64,000 nucleotides of DNA, from contig JAPVLO010000384.1 of assembly GCA_027257055.1 (NCBI GenBank), forward strand, positions 1,612,001 through 1,676,000, in the 5' to 3' direction. The stretch comes from Cephalopachus bancanus (taxonomy: Eukaryota; Chordata; Mammalia; Primates; Tarsiidae). The notes beneath the pieces were generated by a model. It made no database searches and was not told the DNA's origin. It worked only from the letters and a program-made list of their open reading frames with translations. Positions 1 through 11,506 of the stretch are shown in pieces. How positions within the stretch are numbered: position 1 is the first letter of the stretch; each line of letters opens with the position of its first letter. Both the position numbers and the translations under genes were made by a program.

Positions 1-278
1 GCTACTAACACAATGGCTACACCTGGCTACTTACACAATGACCACACCTGGGATACTTACGTGATGGCCACGTCTGGCTACTTACAGAATGGCATGCCTG
101 GATACTTACACAATGGCCACGCCTGGACACTTACACAAGGGTCACAGCTGGATACTTACACAATGGTCACACCAGGCTACTCACAGAATAGCCACACCTG
201 GCTACTTACACAATGACCATGTCTGGCTACTTACACAATGGCCACACCTGACTGCTTACACAATGGTCATGACTGATA
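1..278. repeat. 25-bp minisatellite, about 11 degenerate units
   Basis: Eleven head-to-tail copies of a unit reading roughly CACAATGGCCACACCTGG followed by CTACTTA; most are 25 bp, with one of 24 and one of 26. The array is already in progress at base 1, so its left end lies outside the window. The last units decay around 258-278. Because 25 is not a multiple of three, the open frames through it change register at each unit and are not evidence of coding. Confidence 0.95.
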
Positions 279-546
279 AGACTCCATTAACCATGAGCAC
301 TATTTTTCTTCTTGTCACTTTCTCATTCATGTTCTTTTTTTTGCCTAAAGCATCTTTCAACATTTTCTCTTACTGTTGAATTCTTTCCATCTTTATGAAC
401 TTTAATTAAAGTAACATCCACCAAGAAGTCTTTTAGTGCTTAGAAAAATGTCCTACTTATAGTAAGTACTATTAGCCATTAATATTATCTCTTCTTCCTT
501 TGAATTATGTAAAACATACATTAATCAGATATAAATTATACTGCTT
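279..546. other. AT-rich sequence, no gene or repeat recognised
   Basis: Sequence between the minisatellite and the first Alu. I see no conserved motif, splice pattern or recognisable repeat. Confidence 0.5.
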
Positions 547-562
547 AAAAATAGCTACTTTT

Positions 563-853
563 GAGCTGGGCTCAGTGGCTCAGCCTGTAATCCCATGCCT
601 TTGGGAGGCTGAGGTGAGTGGATTCCCTGAGCCCGCGGGTTCGAAACCCGCCTGGGCAACTCGGCAAGATCTCATCTCTACAATAAATAAATAAAAAATT
701 AGCCGGGTGTGGTAGCGCGTGCCTGTAGTTCCAGCTACTTGGAAGACTGAGGGGGAAGGATAGCCGGAGCCCAGCAGGTCGAGGTTGCGGTGGCCGGGAG
801 CAGCCACTGCACTCCAGTCTGGGCGACAGAGTGAGGCTCCAACTCAAAAAAAA
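563..853 (+). mobile_element. Alu SINE (tarsier-type)
   Basis: Complete dimeric Alu: head GAGCTGGGCTCAGTGGCTCA, middle linker CTCTACAATAAATAAATAA, right monomer ending CTCCAACTC and a poly-A tail. It is flanked by AAAAATAGCTACTTTTG at 547-563 and again at 854-870, a target-site duplication (the A-run makes its exact edge uncertain). It inserted within or next to the left target duplication of the L1 stub that follows. Confidence 0.93.
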
Positions 854-870
854 AAAAATAGCTACTTTTG

Positions 871-939
871 GACGTTTGTATATCTACCCTGAATTGTACC
901 CCACATCTTTAAAATAAAAATAAGTAAATAAAAATAAAG
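871..939 (+). mobile_element. Severely 5'-truncated L1, 3' tail only
   Basis: Only the last bases of an L1 3' UTR remain (TTTGTATATCTACCCTGAAT, then TGTACCCCACATC), with an A/T-rich tail. The same terminus ends the longer L1 copies at 12491-13038 and 16563-17170. A third copy of the target sequence, ATAGCTACTTT at 940-950, follows the tail and pairs with the copy at 551-561 or 858-868. Confidence 0.8.
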
Positions 940-980
940 ATAGCTACTTTCATATGCAATTACTTTCCCCCAAATATTTT

Positions 981-1270
981 TATTTTATTTTTTTTTGAGT
1001 TGGAGTTTCACTCTGTCGCCCAGACTGGAGTGCAGTGGTCGCTCCCGGCCACCGCAGCCTCGACCTGCTGGGCTCCGGCGATCCTTCCGCCTCAGCCTTC
1101 CAAGTAGCCGGAATTACAGGCACGCACTACCACGCCTGGCTGATTTTTTTATTTATTGTAGAGATGAGGTCTCGCTGCCTAGGCGGGTCTCGAACCCACG
1201 GGCTCAGGCCATCCACTCACCTCAGCCTCCCAAAGGCGCGGGATTACAGGCTGAGCCACCGAGCCCGGCT
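981..1270 (-). mobile_element. Alu SINE, antisense, CpG-rich
   Basis: Full-length antisense Alu starting with a T-rich tail and ending CCACCGAGCCCGGCT. Many CpGs survive (GCTCCCGGCC, TCTCGAACC, AAGGCGCGGG), which suggests a fairly recent insertion. The target duplication is CCCCCAAATATTTT at 967-980 and CCCCCTAATATTTT at 1271-1284, one mismatch in 14. It lies head-to-head with the Alu at 563-853. Confidence 0.93.
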
Positions 1271-1284
1271 CCCCCTAATATTTT

Positions 1285-4200
1285 AAACTCTTTAAGGGTA
1301 GACTTGGCCTGCATTGTCAGTCCTCTGCTGATGAATTGTTCTCCACTTGGATAGTTGAATTGGGTCACATTACTCTGAGCTCTTGCCTTAAGAGAATGAT
1401 TAAAATTAATCTATGACCTCAGAATCACAAGCGAGTTGGACATGCAGAGATGATTCTTGTACCACTCTTCACACAAATACATGTAAATATCCATAGTTTA
1501 TTTTAATTTGGGAGACCTCTAGCATTCTATTGTCTTAGAATCTTCCTAATTCTCTTTATCTTCCTTTCTAATATTGATGAAGCGTATGTATTTTTTTTTT
1601 TTTTTGGTTCATCATAAAATGAGTCTATTCCAAGGTCCTTAAAATAATAGACAGTAAATCAATCAGTATAATAAAACTGATAGCAGTTATGATAAGCTCC
1701 TGGCACTGGTGGACCACTCAAAGAAAAAACAACATTAATATGCTAACTGAGGGTTATATGTAGATTGAAAGCATGCTATTTTTTATATTTATAAGATTTT
1801 TAATATAATAAATGACCATCAGTAGCATGAAGTAGAGATTATGCCTTTGCCTTCGATTCCATTTCTTATGTCTGTGTCTATTTCTGTTTGGTACCCAATA
1901 AATATACTTAGCTGAAGCCACTTAGGGTGAGGTATTTGTTCATTAAAAATCCATTTTCTCTATCTCATATGGTGATGAAATTCACTATATTGATCTACTG
2001 ATGCATTCCTTTTATAAATCAATAATGAGGGTTACAAAACAGCAAGGCCCATTTGAACCCATTTTATTAATATTAGCATAATAAATATATATGCTTTTTA
2101 GTTTATAGTATTTCATAAGTGGCAAGCTATAAAAGTTTTGCATCATTTATTTCCAGAAGTGGTGATGTGAGAGATTAGACTTAGATATAAGTTATATCAT
2201 TATAAGCTATATATCTCACTCTAGTATTCCTGGGATTCAATAGTCTGTAATGATGGTTTGGGTAGATTATGACACTAGAATACTTTGCTTACCTGTGAAA
2301 CACTTATGTTGTATTGCGAGAGTTGTCCAGGGCTTAACACAATTCCAAGTCTTTCTATGTAACACCAGCATGCTTTCTGAGACTTGGGCATGTTTCATTC
2401 CTAACACATTTATATCCCTGCTGCCCACAGCCTATGTTTTCACTACTGCTTACATCTCTGCTGTCAACATTTCTTGGGAGCGATTCAGCAAGCAAAAACC
2501 CAGATGCTGATGTGACACTGAAATATGAGAATTCCTACACTACCCCTCCAGCATCCTGGTTCTCTGGTGAACAATATTAGTTTCATCTAAAGACCCCTTG
2601 CTTGATGCGAATTTGTTGTTTGCAGAGCACTTACATTGTTTGAATCACTTCCTCCCACACACACCTTTGCCCATGGATGAAATCTTGTCCTGACCCCAAA
2701 GCCCTTGATGTGTGCCTCAGTATCCTCCTAATTCCTTTCTGAGGCTTGATTGCTGACCCTGTAGCACATAATTAGCTCTCCCAAAATGTAGATTACAGGT
2801 CTGGGTGAAACTATGCCATCAGACTCCTTATGCTTTTATACCAGATAAATTCAAATAAAACTTCTGGTAAATTACAAAGTGGTCAATCCCAACTCTCTAT
2901 AAAAACAGCGACGTTCGTCATCTGCTAAACACCAGCCTTCTGGGCTTTGGCTGGTTGGTAGATGGTTCATAGAGATAGAGTCAGTATCCAGTTATTCTTA
3001 GTTTGTACTTCCCATTATCTGTTTTGTGACCGTGTGACAGCCAAAGGCCTCCTGGTGAGATCAGGTGGCAGTCTAGCATATGTTGTCTAATTGCTGAGAA
3101 GATAGACAGAATTTGGAGACCTCTAGATGCCACCAAAGGGAGTTTAACATCTTGATCTTATTTGTTCGCACCATGGTAGTCACGATCTAGGCCTAATAGC
3201 CTTGATTATCTGGAAGAAAATATTTGAGCCCTCTCTAATTTTGTCTAGATTTCTGTGAATATTTTTTCATCTGTGTGATGAAAGAATTAGAAATAAAGCG
3301 AGGAGAATGCTTATTGATTTTATTGTCCCAGAAACTTTAATACCAGGTTCAATTAAATCCAGAGTGTTAGCCAAACCCATTGATTACATGGGTTCATGAT
3401 TTTTTCCCTACTGAAATTAGCTACAGTGGCTATTTTTTGCTCGTGTTGTTTTTCTTTCCTATGCTTTTCTTGCCATTGGTGTCTTCCTTCCTTCTTTGCT
3501 TGCTTCCAACCTTCCTCCTTTCTTTCAATTTAAACATGAACCATTCTAACACTCAGGCATTACTAAAAAGGTGTTAAAGATGTTATGGTAACACTTTTAA
3601 CAATATGAATTTCTCTATTGCAACTGTCCTAATCAATCATAAGAAGGACTTCCTAAAAGTCCAGGGTATGCATTTGGGATCGCTCTGATGAGAACTATTA
3701 TTTTGATTAAGGACAATTAGCAGTGTGTTTCTGTCTAACTACTAGTTTAGACACATCATGTTAGCACTTAAGAACATACCTACTCAACATCTTTGAGTGT
3801 TGAAGTAGAGGAAAGATTCGTGTTGTCAGTATTTATGTTTACAGTTGGGATACATGCTCCTTGTAGAAAAAAATAGAAGTAAACATTTTCCATAATTCCA
3901 GCAAATTGCTACTATTTATGCCTCATTGTATTTCTCTGTATAGTTCTGTCTAGTTATAGTTGCAATTATGATGAATTAATTGTATCCCATCTCTTACATT
4001 TGTATTATAATGTGAACTCTTTTCTCTGTTTTTAAATATTTTGGAGACTTCATGGTTAAGAATAAATATTTGGGATATTTTTAAATTTTAGTATGGAATA
4101 AGCTACTTAATCATTTCCCTCTTGTTAATCCCAAAAGTTAATTCTACTAATTAAATATTACAAGTAATATTCCATGATAGTCTTACTTTTATATTAATCT

Positions 4201-5180
4201 TTTATTACATTTTATTATTTTTTAAAATATATGGAATATATTTTTAGAAAAAATCATTCTTGAAAAGTATAAGCAATGCAATATCTTATGATAGATTTGT
4301 GGAATTGTTCCAGAAATGTTTTATATCAATTTATAATTCTTCTGTTGGCATCTTTGAAAATATTTCAACATGTACATCAGCATTATTAAAAGTTCATTGT
4401 TTATGATGATCTTTTCTCAAGATGTAATGGCAAATCATCATGGGCCTCTATTACCAGGGCCTATTTAGACTATCCACCAAATTCCAAATGGATTTCATGG
4501 CATTAATACTAATAAATGGGATCTGCTGTCTTTTTAAAAAATAATTTGTTTTTTTATAACTTAACAAAACTCAAAAACTGTGCCTTATAGAACTAAAAGC
4601 TGCCATAGTGGTGAAATGACATAACATAAATGGAAGTTTTTGTGCTTGGCAAATCACTCAAATCCTGCCGAAGAAAGGGTTACTTATTTATTTTCCCCTT
4701 TGAACCAAACCACCAAGTTAGACTGCAAAAGAGATAACCTAACTAACCTCTGCCCTCCTTTAAGGAAGATGAAACTTCGATGAATTTCTTATGATCCTTA
4801 TTAAGGCTTAATAAGGATAATCAAAACCAATTGAGCACTATATCACTGGTTTTGTCACGCTTTTTCAATGAACTTCAGCATCAAACAGAAGTAGTGATAC
4901 AAAGTTTAACTATAAATAAATTGTTACGCGGTGGTCATTTCTTGCAAGTTCTGCAACTGCCATCTCAGTGAAACAGTGCAAATAATCAACATGGCCTCCT
5001 GTGGGCCCCGAGATTCCCTGTGAGACCCCGGACACCTACCTTCCCCCCCACTCCTAAGAAGACAGTCAGATGAAGACCAAGAAGAAGACCAAGATGGAGA
5101 ACCCCATGGCAGTTTTAAATTTTTGGATACATCCCAACATGGACACTGATTTGCTTAAGAAGATTTTCTGCCACAGCATT

Positions 5181-5185
<5 letters not shown>
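1285..5185. other. Unique AT-rich intergenic sequence
   Basis: No exon, RNA gene or recognisable repeat could be supported here on either strand. The short open frames (for example 2250-2510 and 3380-3577) resemble no family I know and lack plausible splice or codon context. The segment around 4990-5110 is locally G+C and purine rich but I cannot identify it. Older decayed repeats may be present that cannot be recognised by eye. Confidence 0.5.

Positions 5186-5228
<43 letters not shown>
5186..5228. repeat. (CA)n microsatellite
   Basis: Uninterrupted run of about 21 AC/CA dinucleotides. A run this long and pure is likely to vary in length between individuals. Confidence 0.97.
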
Positions 5229-5232
<4 letters not shown>

Positions 5233-6989
5233 AGTCTTCCTTGTCAATGAAAACAAAACAAATAAAGTAAGTACTTTTAACGACTGCAGTATTTCTCTAT
5301 TGAAATGTTTGAGTCCATAGTGCATCTCACTGAATACTAGTCTATTTATTCGGGTGATTGAATTTGGTAAAGCTATCCCAAATTTCTGATTCTTTTAACT
5401 CTTAATCCCATTTTTCTTTGAGACAGCTGCCACCCACGCCTTCTCTCACTCAGAATCCTTTTCCCTTCAGCTCTCTATGCAGTGATTACTGTCTTGTAGT
5501 TTCCTGACTTTCAACCTGATTGTCCCTTTCAAACTGTGAGGCGTCTCAAGGGAGAAACCTCAGACGTGATCAATCTTGAGACATACAAGAATAACATAGA
5601 GAGTTTTCTTCTTCATTGCTGTCTCTTCTTTTCGTTAGTTTTTCAATATATAAAGACTGTTGGTACCATTCCATTTTTCTCCTTTCCCACAAAACACACC
5701 TGGCCTCTTGTGTGTATTAATTTTTCTACCTTCTTGTACAGGCTTTTACCTCTAAGAATTAAATGACTTTACTCCCTCTTGGGATAGACTCGGTGTGTTT
5801 TTTGCCCTTTGTAGTCTACGTTGTAACTCTAGTTTAAATTTAAGCCTTCTCCTTCTTTTCATGTGTTGTTCTCATTGATGGTGACACAGTGTCCTTAGTC
5901 CCATATCCCACCAGATATTAAAATGAGGACAACATGCCAATCCGTATCCTTCTTTATAATTAAGTTCCCTTTGTGCTTCTCTGAGAATTCCTAAGATTCT
6001 CCTTTATCTTATGAGGAAGAGTACAATCTCGATCTTTGATCATCTTTTGTGGAAGGCCAAAAGAGCAATTCTCATTATCGTATGGGTAGCTGTGCTGGAT
6101 AAGAAAGAAAATCATTTTAATTTTCTCTGGCCAACTTCCCTTGGCTCCACTTTATTTGGCTACTCCCCACCCGACATATTTTGTTCTTAGAAAACTTTAC
6201 AATTAATAACACGTTCTGTAAAATGAATTTCATTAACAGAGCCATGCTTAGTGGCTATATTACAAATTATTATTTTTTAACTTAGCATACTGCTTTTCCT
6301 CTCATCCAAAGAGTAGACTCTTTGTAGGTGGTTGGCACTTTTATCCAACTGCTTAAGGGACTTTTAAAACTTTTTGGAAACTTCTGGACAATAGATTTCT
6401 TAGGTCAAACTGGTCTTCATGATTTTTTTTTTTGGTAGAAATAGAGATAAGCTTCTGGTACAGTAGCTATCCTTATTCTCAGATATTTCTCAATCACCAT
6501 CCATATACAAGAAACAATACTGAACACAGGAAGAAAAAAAAAACTGTATTGAAGACTGTGTGTGTACGTGTGTGTGTGCATACAAAGTGACTCAGAAAGA
6601 AAACATCAGTTGATAAGGTACAAGTATTCTAGGGTGTCTTTAAAGAGAAGGAAGATTTAATCAAAGTCTTAAAACATAAATAAGATTTGGGAAAGTGAAG
6701 TACTATGAAGAGAAATGCAGGCATGCTTTGTCTCTGAATTCCAAATGATCTGTTACATTAATAAAAAGTGGAGAGTGTGACCTTCAGAGGTATGTCTAGA
6801 ATCTTCTTGAGTTACCAGGCGTATGTATAGAATGGGGACAGTACCAGCAAATGGCCTTACCATCAAAGTGTATTTGACTATGTGCATTCTGTGTCCAAAA
6901 TGACAATTGACTGCCTGTCATTCTTGTGGCTACTCAGATTCAGTGACTTGGAGGGGGAAATGTTTTAACTGGACTCAATAATTGCATCA
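5229..6989. other. Unique sequence, no gene recognised
   Basis: AT-rich sequence with one open frame of 76 codons (5536-5766) that resembles nothing known to me. A short TG-rich tract lies near 6557-6581. No conserved element can be supported. Confidence 0.45.
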
Positions 6990-7140
6990 TATAAAGTTAT
7001 AAAAAAACCACAGAGATCACTAGACCCATCCTTTAATTTGACAAATGTTGTGACCCAGGGAGGTAAATTGCTCAAAGTCGTATGTTTGGTAGGGTGATTA
7101 GAACCAAAATATTCCAAACTTGTTGACGTCCAGATTGAAG
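6990..7140 (-). mobile_element. Probable MIR/MIR3-type ancient SINE fragment
   Basis: The order of blocks (GATCACTAGACCCATCC, TTTGACAAATG, GACCCAGGGAGGTAAATTG, CTCAAAGTCGTATG) follows the familiar antisense MIR-class pattern of 'acaaatgaggaaactgag' and 'gcccaaggtcacac', heavily diverged. Assigned by eye from recalled consensus, so tentative. Confidence 0.45.
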
Positions 7141-7722
7141 AGAAGAAAACATAGCACTATTTTTTTTTTTTTTTGACATTCTGAGTTTGACATGCTTGTG
7201 GGATTTACAGATTATGTCTAGGAATTATTTCGTGAATTGTGTTTGGACTTCAGGGAAGTGGTTAGTTCAAATGATAAGGATGTCAGAACTATTGGAATAT
7301 AAGTGATATGAAGGCTTTCCCTTAATGAGAACACTTAGGTATGTTAAATCTGACTTAAAGGAGTCTAGAGATGTGTGAAAAGACTGAAGCAGAGATATTA
7401 GGAATTGTGTGACTGAGTGAGCTATTTTAGGGTATAGTATAGATGCAGAGGTAGGAAGGATCTGGGACCAAACCTGGCATTGAAGGGTAGTGAAGGTTGA
7501 GAGTTGACCAAGTTTTCAAGACTGGAAAAAAAAGGAAGACATAATCAGTCAGGTTAGAGAAAACACAAATTCTTAATAGGGAGACACAGGACAGCTCTTC
7601 GGATATTTTTATTTAAGAATAATTTACTTAATATATTTTTATTTTGGTTTTTGGGTCCTGGCATTTTGATCTGAAGTGTCTTCAACAAAGTGTTTTAAAT
7701 GTAATCAACAAACACTTTCACT
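7141..7722. other. Unassigned sequence with a poly-T tract
   Basis: Contains a run of about 16 T at 7160-7175. The purine-rich stretch near 7320-7560 may be an old mammalian repeat but I cannot name it. Confidence 0.35.
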
Positions 7723-8110
7723 CTGTTCTGGGTTGAATTGTTTCCTCTAAAAATTCATGTTGAAGTTCTAATTTCCAGTACCTCAGAGTGAGACTTTTTG
7801 GAGATAGGATCTTTAAAGAGGCAATTAAGAAAAAAAATGAGGGCATTCAGCTAGGTTTTAATTCAGTCTGATTGGTGTCCTTACAGAAAGAGGAGATTTG
7901 GACACACACATGCAGGAAGACAGACTAAAGACTGTGAGGACAGTGGGAAGGTGGCCATCTATAAGACAAGAAGGGAGGCCTCAGGTGAACCCAAGCCTGC
8001 CAACACCTTGATCTTGGACTTCTACCCTCCAGAACCGTGATAACACATTTCTGTGGTGTAAGCCATGAAATCTGGAATATTTGTTAAGGCTGCCTTAGAA
8101 AACTCTACAC
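7723..8110 (+). mobile_element. MLT1-family LTR (ERVL-MaLR)
   Basis: The blocks GGGTTGAATTGTTTCCTCTA, AGATAGGATCTTTAAAGAGG, TTGGTGTCCTTACAGAAAGA, GAAGGTGGCCATCTATAAG, CACCTTGATCTTGGACTTC, CCTCCAGAACCGTGATAA and TTCTGTGGTGTAAGCCATG occur in the order of an MLT1 LTR, a non-autonomous relative of ERVL. No second LTR or internal region is present, so it looks like an old solo LTR. Family-level assignment is firm; the subfamily is not. Confidence 0.85.
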
Positions 8111-9516
8111 ACTGCCTTGTCTTCTGTTTTTCTGTAGCATCTAAAATTGTCAACTGTTCCTTAAAAATTGTCACGTTTTGTTAGTTCTGATATAAATTTA
8201 GCAACAGTAAAAGAGTCTTGAAATAAGAGAAGTGAGGTAGAAATTAATTTTTCTCACATATTAAAGTCTGGGCTTTAAGTCCATGGCTAGAATGGTCACT
8301 CCACGGTGTCAGGGATCCAAATTGGCCCTATCTTTTTGCTTTGTCATCGTTGAAGTTTTCTTTAGCAACTTGTTTCGAAATAGATCGCTCATACGTCTTC
8401 AATTCAGGAGAGAGAAAAGGTACCAAATCGGTTCTGTAGGGAATGACCTGAAAACTGGACATATCATTAGTTGTATCTCCCTTACATACCACAATCCAGG
8501 ACTTAGCCACACAGTCATGTCAGTGTTTAAGGGGAACTGAGGTCAACTAGAAAGTGAAGATTCTGGGACCGGAGAGAAGAAAAAAACGTTTTCCAAAATA
8601 GTTTTATACTTACTAAGTGTGAACACTGAATTTAATCTATCACTTTGATTGTCTCTTATTATCAATATCATTTCTAATCATTTTTATGCAATTTTAGAAA
8701 GTTTATGTTTCCACAATTTATTTGTCCTATAGAGTCAAAGGATTATATTCGATATTTGATCTTTTCTATTTAACCAACCATGATGCAGTGGAACAAAGGA
8801 AGGCTTTGATTTTTCTCACTTGCAAAAATAAAGGATTTGATTAAATAACTCTTGTTTCTTTCAAGAGAAAATTCCTGTGAATCTGTGCTATGCAACACGT
8901 GCTCTATATTTTTATAAGTAACTGAAAGATGAGGTGTGTCAGTACAATCATCATGTATAATAAACGTTATGGTAACTATGTTGGAGTAACTATTCACCAA
9001 GTTCCTAAACAATTCCGCTCTGTTAAAAAACACCAAAAAAACCCCGGAGCCCCTCCCCCATCTTTTCCAGTATTAAGCCACAAGGTGGCAGCATTAGAGA
9101 AACTTCCTTTTTATTTTTCTTAGAGAAATGTCACAAGTTGGTACCGTGGATATCCATTTGCATCCTGATCAAGCAAGAAGGGGAAAGAGTTTTGGTTTGT
9201 ATGCCAAATCTCAGTTGGAAAAAAATGACATAAAGCCTCTTAAATGTTGGAATTATGTGTGTGCAAAAGTTAGTTAGAATATCTCAAAGCTCCAAAAATC
9301 TGCAAAATCTGTGAGCAGGTACTCCTGCAGACATAGAAGAACCAACTCAAGAATTTCACATCCCCTAACATCCCACAATCAGGCTGGACCGCAGGAGGTG
9401 AGCCCCGAAGTGATTTCTCTACTCTTAATTTTCCAATCAGCAATACATTCAGTTATGACCTAATGTTTATTGGAGTAGGAATTTTCATAATGCAGGCACT
9501 GCTTATGAATGACTGC
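8111..9516. other. Unique sequence carrying one CTCF-type motif
   Basis: No gene recognised. The open frame at 8283-8540 (85 codons) overlaps sequence that looks vaguely like a dispersed mammalian repeat and has no protein resemblance. The only notable site is the CTCF-like motif at 9078-9091. Confidence 0.4.
9078..9091 (+). promoter_or_regulatory. Candidate CTCF binding site
   Basis: CCACAAGGTGGCAG fits the CTCF core CCACNAGGTGGCAG at every position, with the G-rich strand on plus. CTCF at such sites anchors cohesin loops and insulates domains, and the orientation matters for loop direction. The motif is in apparently unique DNA, not in a repeat I recognise. Binding is inferred from sequence alone. 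Confidence 0.6.
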
Positions 9517-9517
9517 A

Positions 9518-9938
9518 ATGTATATCTCATAGACTTAAGTAGCAAAACACTTATCTTTTTTCAAAAATGTAAACCTGTAGCATTCTGATCGACTCCAAGG
9601 AGCAAAACAAACAAACGAACAAGCATTCTTTTCGATTATTGAAGACCACAGAGTCATTTGGGGATGTAAACTGTCTTTCAGAATTGTATAATCGTAGCTA
9701 CAGCTCTGAGACATAAATCAACTGTATCATTTTACTTTCAAGTTTGCACAATAAAAGCATGTAATGATATCTGACAATTTAAACAGAGAAGGTGATATAG
9801 AGATTAAAAAAAAAACACAGCACGCATACTGACATCGTGAAGAACTACATGTAATCCAAGTTTGAGAAAGCTAGTTGTGTCCTGTCCTGGGAATTACTCT
9901 GGAAAGAGAATGATGAAAAATGCCATCAATGGCCAAAA
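9518..9938 (-). repeat. Left arm of large inverted duplication
   Basis: The reverse complement of this segment aligns with 10738-11125 and then with 11481-11506, at about four-fifths identity by eye. The longest perfect block is 41 nt, 9694-9734 against 10947-10987. The outermost block contains AGTCTATGAGATA as read on the complementary strand. Homology stops near 9938 on the inner side. Confidence 0.85.
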
Positions 9939-10737
9939 CTTCTTGCTTCCCCTGCCGGAGGCATGTGCCTGTCCGTAATTAGAGGCTGGTCTGGGTCTCT
10001 TGGTTTCCCATTTCTCCAAATGACCAATGAAGCCCTAGGCCTGTCATTACCTAATAAACCTTAATGTGGGCAAATGCCCTCACTTCCGCTGTGCCCTGCT
10101 CTGGCCTGAGTGTGGAGCTCTGGGCTGCAGCGGCTGCCCAGCTGTGCGTGGTGGAAGCGGTCACCTGGGAACTTGCTACCTGCCAGGCAGCCTGGTACTT
10201 CCCACAGGCAGGTGCCTCGGGCTTGGCTCTGCTGTTGACATGACAGACAAGAAGATGTCTATTCCTGATGCCTTACCTCTGCTGAAAAAGGTGTCTCTTC
10301 CTCCATTTTCCCTCCACGTGCCATTTCCCTCTCCTTAAGGAAGAAGCTGCCAATATCTAGGAAAGACGATCTTCTCTGTCTCTGCCTCTGATTCTGAGAG
10401 GTAACTGCTCTTTTGGAGGTCATGGAATCCAGTGAGAGGATGAACGGTTGTAAGTCATTCCTTTTTGCAGACACTTGACAGCAAGCAGGTGTTTTAGCCA
10501 AATCTCTAATTCATTTTCTTTTGGGGTGACAGCATAGCACCTGACCAGACCTAAGATGTGTCTCCTTAGGAACTGACGTGTGATTGCCAAATGTTCTGGG
10601 TGAAATCCCCACATTCTGGAGATCTTATTCATCAGTTCCCTCATGCCCATCACTGGTCTCATCTACACACACCTGCTTCCCGTTTCCACATCCCACGCCA
10701 TCCACCAGGGACTCCTTGTTTCCATTCCAGGAAGGGG
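9939..10737. other. Spacer of the inverted duplication
   Basis: About 800 bp of unique, moderately G+C-rich sequence between the arms. Open frames at 10066-10338 and 10420-10662 (80-90 codons) overlap on opposite strands and match no family I recognise. No repeat identified. Confidence 0.5.
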
Positions 10738-11125
10738 TTTTGGCGATTGATGGCATCTCTGGCCATTCTCTTTCAAGAGTAACTCCAATGACAAGAAAAC
10801 TCGCTTTCTCAAACTCAGATTACATGTAGGTCTTAATGATGTCAGTATGCATGCTGTGATTTTTAAAAAACCTCTGTTTATATTACCTTTTCTGTTTGAG
10901 TGGTCAGATATCATTATATGTTATCATTATTGCACAAGCCTGAAGATAAAATGATACAGTTGATTTATGTCTCAGAGCTGTAGCTACAATGATACAATTC
11001 TGAAGGATAGCTTAGGTCCCCAAACGACTCTGTGGTCTTTGATGACTGAAAAGAATATCTGTCTGTTTTGTTCCTTGGAGTCCATCACAATATGACAGGT
11101 TTACATTTTTGAAAAAGATAAGTGG
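10738..11125 (+). repeat. Right arm of large inverted duplication (main part)
   Basis: Partner of 9518-9938 in inverse orientation. The arm is contiguous to the block ending AAAAAGATAAGTG, then broken by the foreign segment 11128-11482, after which homology resumes at 11481-11506 (TTGCTACTTTAGTCTATGAG). The break therefore postdates the inverted duplication. Confidence 0.85.
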
Positions 11126-11127
11126 TT

Positions 11128-11482
11128 AAAAAACTAGCTGGGCATGGTAGCGTGGGCCTGTAGTTCTGGCTCCTTGGAAGGCCAAGGTGGAAGGATCGCC
11201 AGGGCCTAGTGGGTTGACGCTGGGGTGGCTGTGAGCATGCATGCCACTGCACTACAGCCAGGGAGAGAGAGTGAGACTGTAACTCAAAAAACAAACAAAC
11301 AAACAACAACAGCAGAAGAACTGCAAACTATTTTCAATGTAGTCCCACAGAGGTCTGGGAAACCAGTTTGCAAATAGATCCCAGGGGTGTGGGATCAGGA
11401 TTGAGTGAATACAAAAGTGGATCCAGTCAAATTTCTTGAAATTGAGCCACTCAGTAGATTTTTAGATTCTTTGTATCAGATT
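11128..11482 (+). repeat. Copied segment: Alu right half plus 3' flank
   Basis: Begins inside the Alu linker (AAAAAACTAGCTGGGCATGG), runs through the right monomer and its A-rich tail, then into about 165 bp of non-Alu flank ending TTTGTATCAGATT. It matches 13374-13724 at roughly 90 percent in the flank, including locus-specific Alu variants such as TAGCGTGGGCCT. It has no poly-A tail at its own end and no visible target duplication. Confidence 0.88.
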
Positions 11483-11506
11483 GCTACTTTAGTCTATGAG
11501 ATACAT

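Noticed and set aside
1..278. CRISPR-like array at the window start
   Set aside because: Units are contiguous without unique spacers, and the genome is mammalian; it is a minisatellite.
572..1354. Ser/Pro/Arg-rich frames in Alu regions, recurring at 18236, 48276 and elsewhere
   Set aside because: These are the well-known spurious translations of antisense Alu sequence.
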